From positions 4,549 to 12,848 of the forward strand of contig DLXW01000135.1 in the NCBI GenBank assembly GCA_003448685.1: a DNA stretch of 8,300 bases, in the 5' to 3' direction. Of this stretch, positions 6,811-8,300 are shown piece after piece. The position numbers were made by a program, and so were the translations under genes. Source of the DNA: Cyanothece sp. UBA12306 (GTDB taxonomy: Bacteria; Cyanobacteriota; Cyanobacteriia; Cyanobacteriales; Microcystaceae). Each line of letters begins with the position of its first letter. Positions within the stretch are counted from its first letter, which is position 1. Under the pieces are notes generated by a model. It saw only the letters and a program-made list of their open reading frames with translations, made no database searches and was not told the origin of the DNA.

Positions 6811-7854
6811 TTAAGTTGCTCTATTTTTGCGGTCTTCAATAAACGACTCAACTAACTTAACATCTTCTTTAGACCCAATCACTAAAGGAGCTCTCGCATG
6901 GAGTTTATCGGGTACAATATCTAAGATTCTGGTTGTGCCATCAGTAGCTCTTCCTCCTGCTTGTTCCATTAAAAAAGCTAAGGGTGCGGTTTCATAAAGT
7001 AGCCGTAATTTTCCCTGGGGATTTTTAATTGTTCCTGGGTAAAGAAATACCCCTCCTTGCATCAAAATTCGGTGAATATCTCCCACTAAAGCTCCACTAT
7101 AACGGGCTGTATATCCTTCATGGCGATGAACATAACGGGTATAGTCTCTAATAGCTTCATCCCACTGCCAAAAATTCCCTTCATTGGTACTATAAACCGG
7201 TCCATGTTCAGGAATCTTGATATTTTCTTGAGCGAGGATAAATTCCCCTAAACTAGGGTCAAGGAGGAAAGAATGAACTCCATTACCAATAGAATAAACC
7301 AACATGGTTGAAGGTCCATAAACGATGTATCCAGCAGCTAGTTGTCCATTCCCATCTTGCAATAAATCTTTAGCTTCTCCATCTTCATCAAGACCCTGTT
7401 GTTGACGAATAGCGAAAATTGAACCCACATTCAAATTAATATCCACATTCGATGAACCATCAATGGGATCATAGAGCAGGGTATAACGACCAATGGGGCA
7501 ATTTTCGGGAATATAATAGGGTTTGTCCATCTCTTCGGAGGCTAGGCGACAAACTAGGCCACTTTGCTTAAAGACGGAGATAAATACGTCATTGGCGTAG
7601 ATATCCATCTTTTTGACAGATTCCCCTTGAACGTTAGTTTCTCCAGTAAATCCTAAAACATCGGCCATCAAACCTGCACGACTCAGACGACGGGCGATTA
7701 ATTTACCAGCTAGGGCAATACGGGTCATAATCGCGCTTAAATCTTGCGCTTCGGGGGAAAAACTTTGTAATTGTTGAAGAACGTGGCGAGAAAGGGTGGT
7801 ACATTCCCGATCAAGACTGTGTTCTGGAATAACTGTGGATTGTAAGCTAGTCAT
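6811..7854 (-). CDS. fbp: Class I fructose-1,6-bisphosphatase
   Basis: Hydrolyses fructose-1,6-bisphosphate to fructose-6-phosphate plus phosphate, using Mg2+, in gluconeogenesis and the Calvin cycle; cytosolic. The 347-aa length fits class I. Motifs: SEEMD (106-110) and DPIDGSSN (129-136) for metal binding; [14 protein letters not shown] (251-264) and GKLRLLYE (281-288) for the sugar phosphate, with Lys282 and Glu288. Only Cys18, Cys102 and Cys119 occur, and I see no cysteine-bearing insertion like the redox loop of chloroplast FBPase, so thioredoxin control of that kind is unlikely. Many cyanobacteria also have a bifunctional GlpX-type FBPase/SBPase, leaving this enzyme a more specialised role. 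The ATG at 7854 fits the family; no strong Shine-Dalgarno precedes it. The leader region holds a heptamer repeat and hairpin. The SET gene follows directly downstream. Confidence 0.97.
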   Translation of the reverse strand: MTSLQSTVIPEHSLDRECTTLSRHVLQQLQSFSPEAQDLSAIMTRIALAGKLIARRLSRAGLMADVLGFTGETNVQGESVKKMDIYANDVFISVFKQSGLVCRLASEEMDKPYYIPENCPIGRYTLLYDPIDGSSNVDINLNVGSIFAIRQQQGLDEDGEAKDLLQDGNGQLAAGYIVYGPSTMLVYSIGNGVHSFLLDPSLGEFILAQENIKIPEHGPVYSTNEGNFWQWDEAIRDYTRYVHRHEGYTARYSGALVGDIHRILMQGGVFLYPGTIKNPQGKLRLLYETAPLAFLMEQAGGRATDGTTRILDIVPDKLHARAPLVIGSKEDVKLVESFIEDRKNRAT

Positions 7855-7860
7855 AATTGA

Positions 7861-7892
7861 AGTCAGAACTCAGAAGTCAGAAATTTGACTTC
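7861..7892. repeat. Heptanucleotide tandem repeat (AGTCAGA)3 with a hairpin in the fbp leader
   Basis: Three tandem 7-mers occupy 7861-7881: AGTCAGA, ACTCAGA, AGTCAGA. GAAGTCA at 7873-7879 pairs with TGACTTC at 7886-7892 across a 6-nt loop. The array ends 7 bp from the fbp start codon, so it would be part of the fbp leader RNA. The same unit occurs upstream of zwf at 2686-2707. Confidence 0.7.
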
Positions 7893-7896
7893 ATTG

Positions 7897-7923
7897 ATAT
7901 TATTTGTCACTAATCTTAATCAA
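7897..7923 (-). promoter_or_regulatory. Candidate fbp promoter
   Basis: On the minus strand TTGATT (7918-7923) and TAATAT (7897-7902) resemble -35 and -10 hexamers, separated by 15 bp, which is short of the usual 16-18. Transcription would begin near 7890 and place the heptamer repeat and hairpin in the leader. Confidence 0.33.
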
Positions 7924-8009
7924 CGATCTCTCCCAACCCCGATAACTTTAAGACTAGCTTCAGGTTAAGATCGATATCCATAAGGTTCTGAATCTGGGAA
8001 ACCTGAATC

Positions 8010-8300
8010 ATGGTACAGTCTAATCACAAAATTCTCTTACCAACTGGCGCAGAACTTCCTAATTCTGACGATACACCTGTGGATAATGAAAATCAAAACT
8101 TTATTCCCAATTTACTTTTATTCTTACTAAAATTCTACTGGAAACAGCGCAATGATTGGTTCTTTGGGGTGGATATGGCAGTTTATCACACCACTGGAAT
8201 TAGTCCTTTCGTCCCCATTGTTCCTGATGGTTTCCTGAGTTTGGGAGTAGAAAGGTTTAAAGGGGATACTTTGCGTGTCAGGATTATAAACAACATAATA
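8010..8300 (+). CDS. Uma2/DUF820-family putative endonuclease, N-terminal part (runs off window)
   Basis: The visible 97 codons begin MVQSNHKILLPTGAELP and contain DDTPVDNENQN (20-30), NLLLFLLKFYW (34-44), DWFFGVDMAVYH (49-60) and IVPDGFLSLGVERFKGD (70-86). These match the Uma2 (DUF820) family, which is greatly expanded in cyanobacteria and has a PD-(D/E)XK nuclease-like fold; its biological role is poorly known. Asp55 and Asp73 (VPDG) are in positions where the family keeps acidic residues. The catalytic C-terminal half lies outside the window. The gene diverges from fbp with 155 bp between starts. The last visible residues, RVRIINNII, depart from the usual LSYVLWEE-like continuation as I remember it, so a frameshift or an insertion near 8275 is possible. 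Confidence 0.72.
   Translation, partial: MVQSNHKILLPTGAELPNSDDTPVDNENQNFIPNLLLFLLKFYWKQRNDWFFGVDMAVYHTTGISPFVPIVPDGFLSLGVERFKGDTLRVRIINNII

Noticed and set aside
6777..6851. N-terminal extension of the SET protein from the ATG at 6851
   Set aside because: It overlaps the end of fbp by 41 bp, adds no recognisable domain, and the internal GTG has a well-spaced GGAG. It cannot be fully excluded.

Overview
The window is a piece of a cyanobacterial chromosome, most likely from an AT-rich unicellular type (Cyanothece/Crocosphaera/Microcystis-like). This rests on three signs: OpcA beside glucose-6-phosphate dehydrogenase with a class I fructose-1,6-bisphosphatase nearby, three copies of the HIP1 octamer GCGATCGC, and heptanucleotide tandem repeats of the STRR kind. 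The genus is an inference and was not tested.

Layout from right to left, the direction in which most genes read: a Uma2/DUF820-type gene (plus strand, cut by the right edge) diverges from fbp (class I FBPase, minus). Directly behind fbp is a small SET-domain methyltransferase gene, whose stop codon lies inside a heptamer repeat array. That array is one arm of a roughly 114-bp palindrome-rich repeat unit. Next come a DapL-like PLP aminotransferase and, overlapping it by 13 bp, a GhrA-like D-2-hydroxyacid dehydrogenase. Convergent to the dehydrogenase, with a 7-bp overlap of the coding ends, is an EamA/DMT transporter (plus). A 380-bp AT-rich intergenic region holding another heptamer array precedes zwf, which is followed 47 bp later by opcA (minus, cut by the left edge).

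zwf and opcA form the entry point of the oxidative pentose phosphate pathway and its activator or assembly factor. fbp supplies fructose-6-phosphate for the Calvin cycle and gluconeogenesis, and for feeding sugar phosphate back into the oxidative pathway. Other cyanobacteria keep fbp, (tal), zwf and opcA together in this order and orientation. Here the order and orientation are kept, but about 4.2 kb with four unrelated genes lies between fbp and zwf, and tal is absent from the window.

The aminotransferase, dehydrogenase and transporter look like a compact 2-oxo-acid/amino-acid module with a membrane carrier. Its substrate cannot be read from the sequence. It is bounded by two different repeat structures and carries all three HIP1 sites, so it is the best candidate here for an inserted, little-described function. 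No RNA gene, CRISPR array, complete insertion sequence or strong intrinsic terminator was found.
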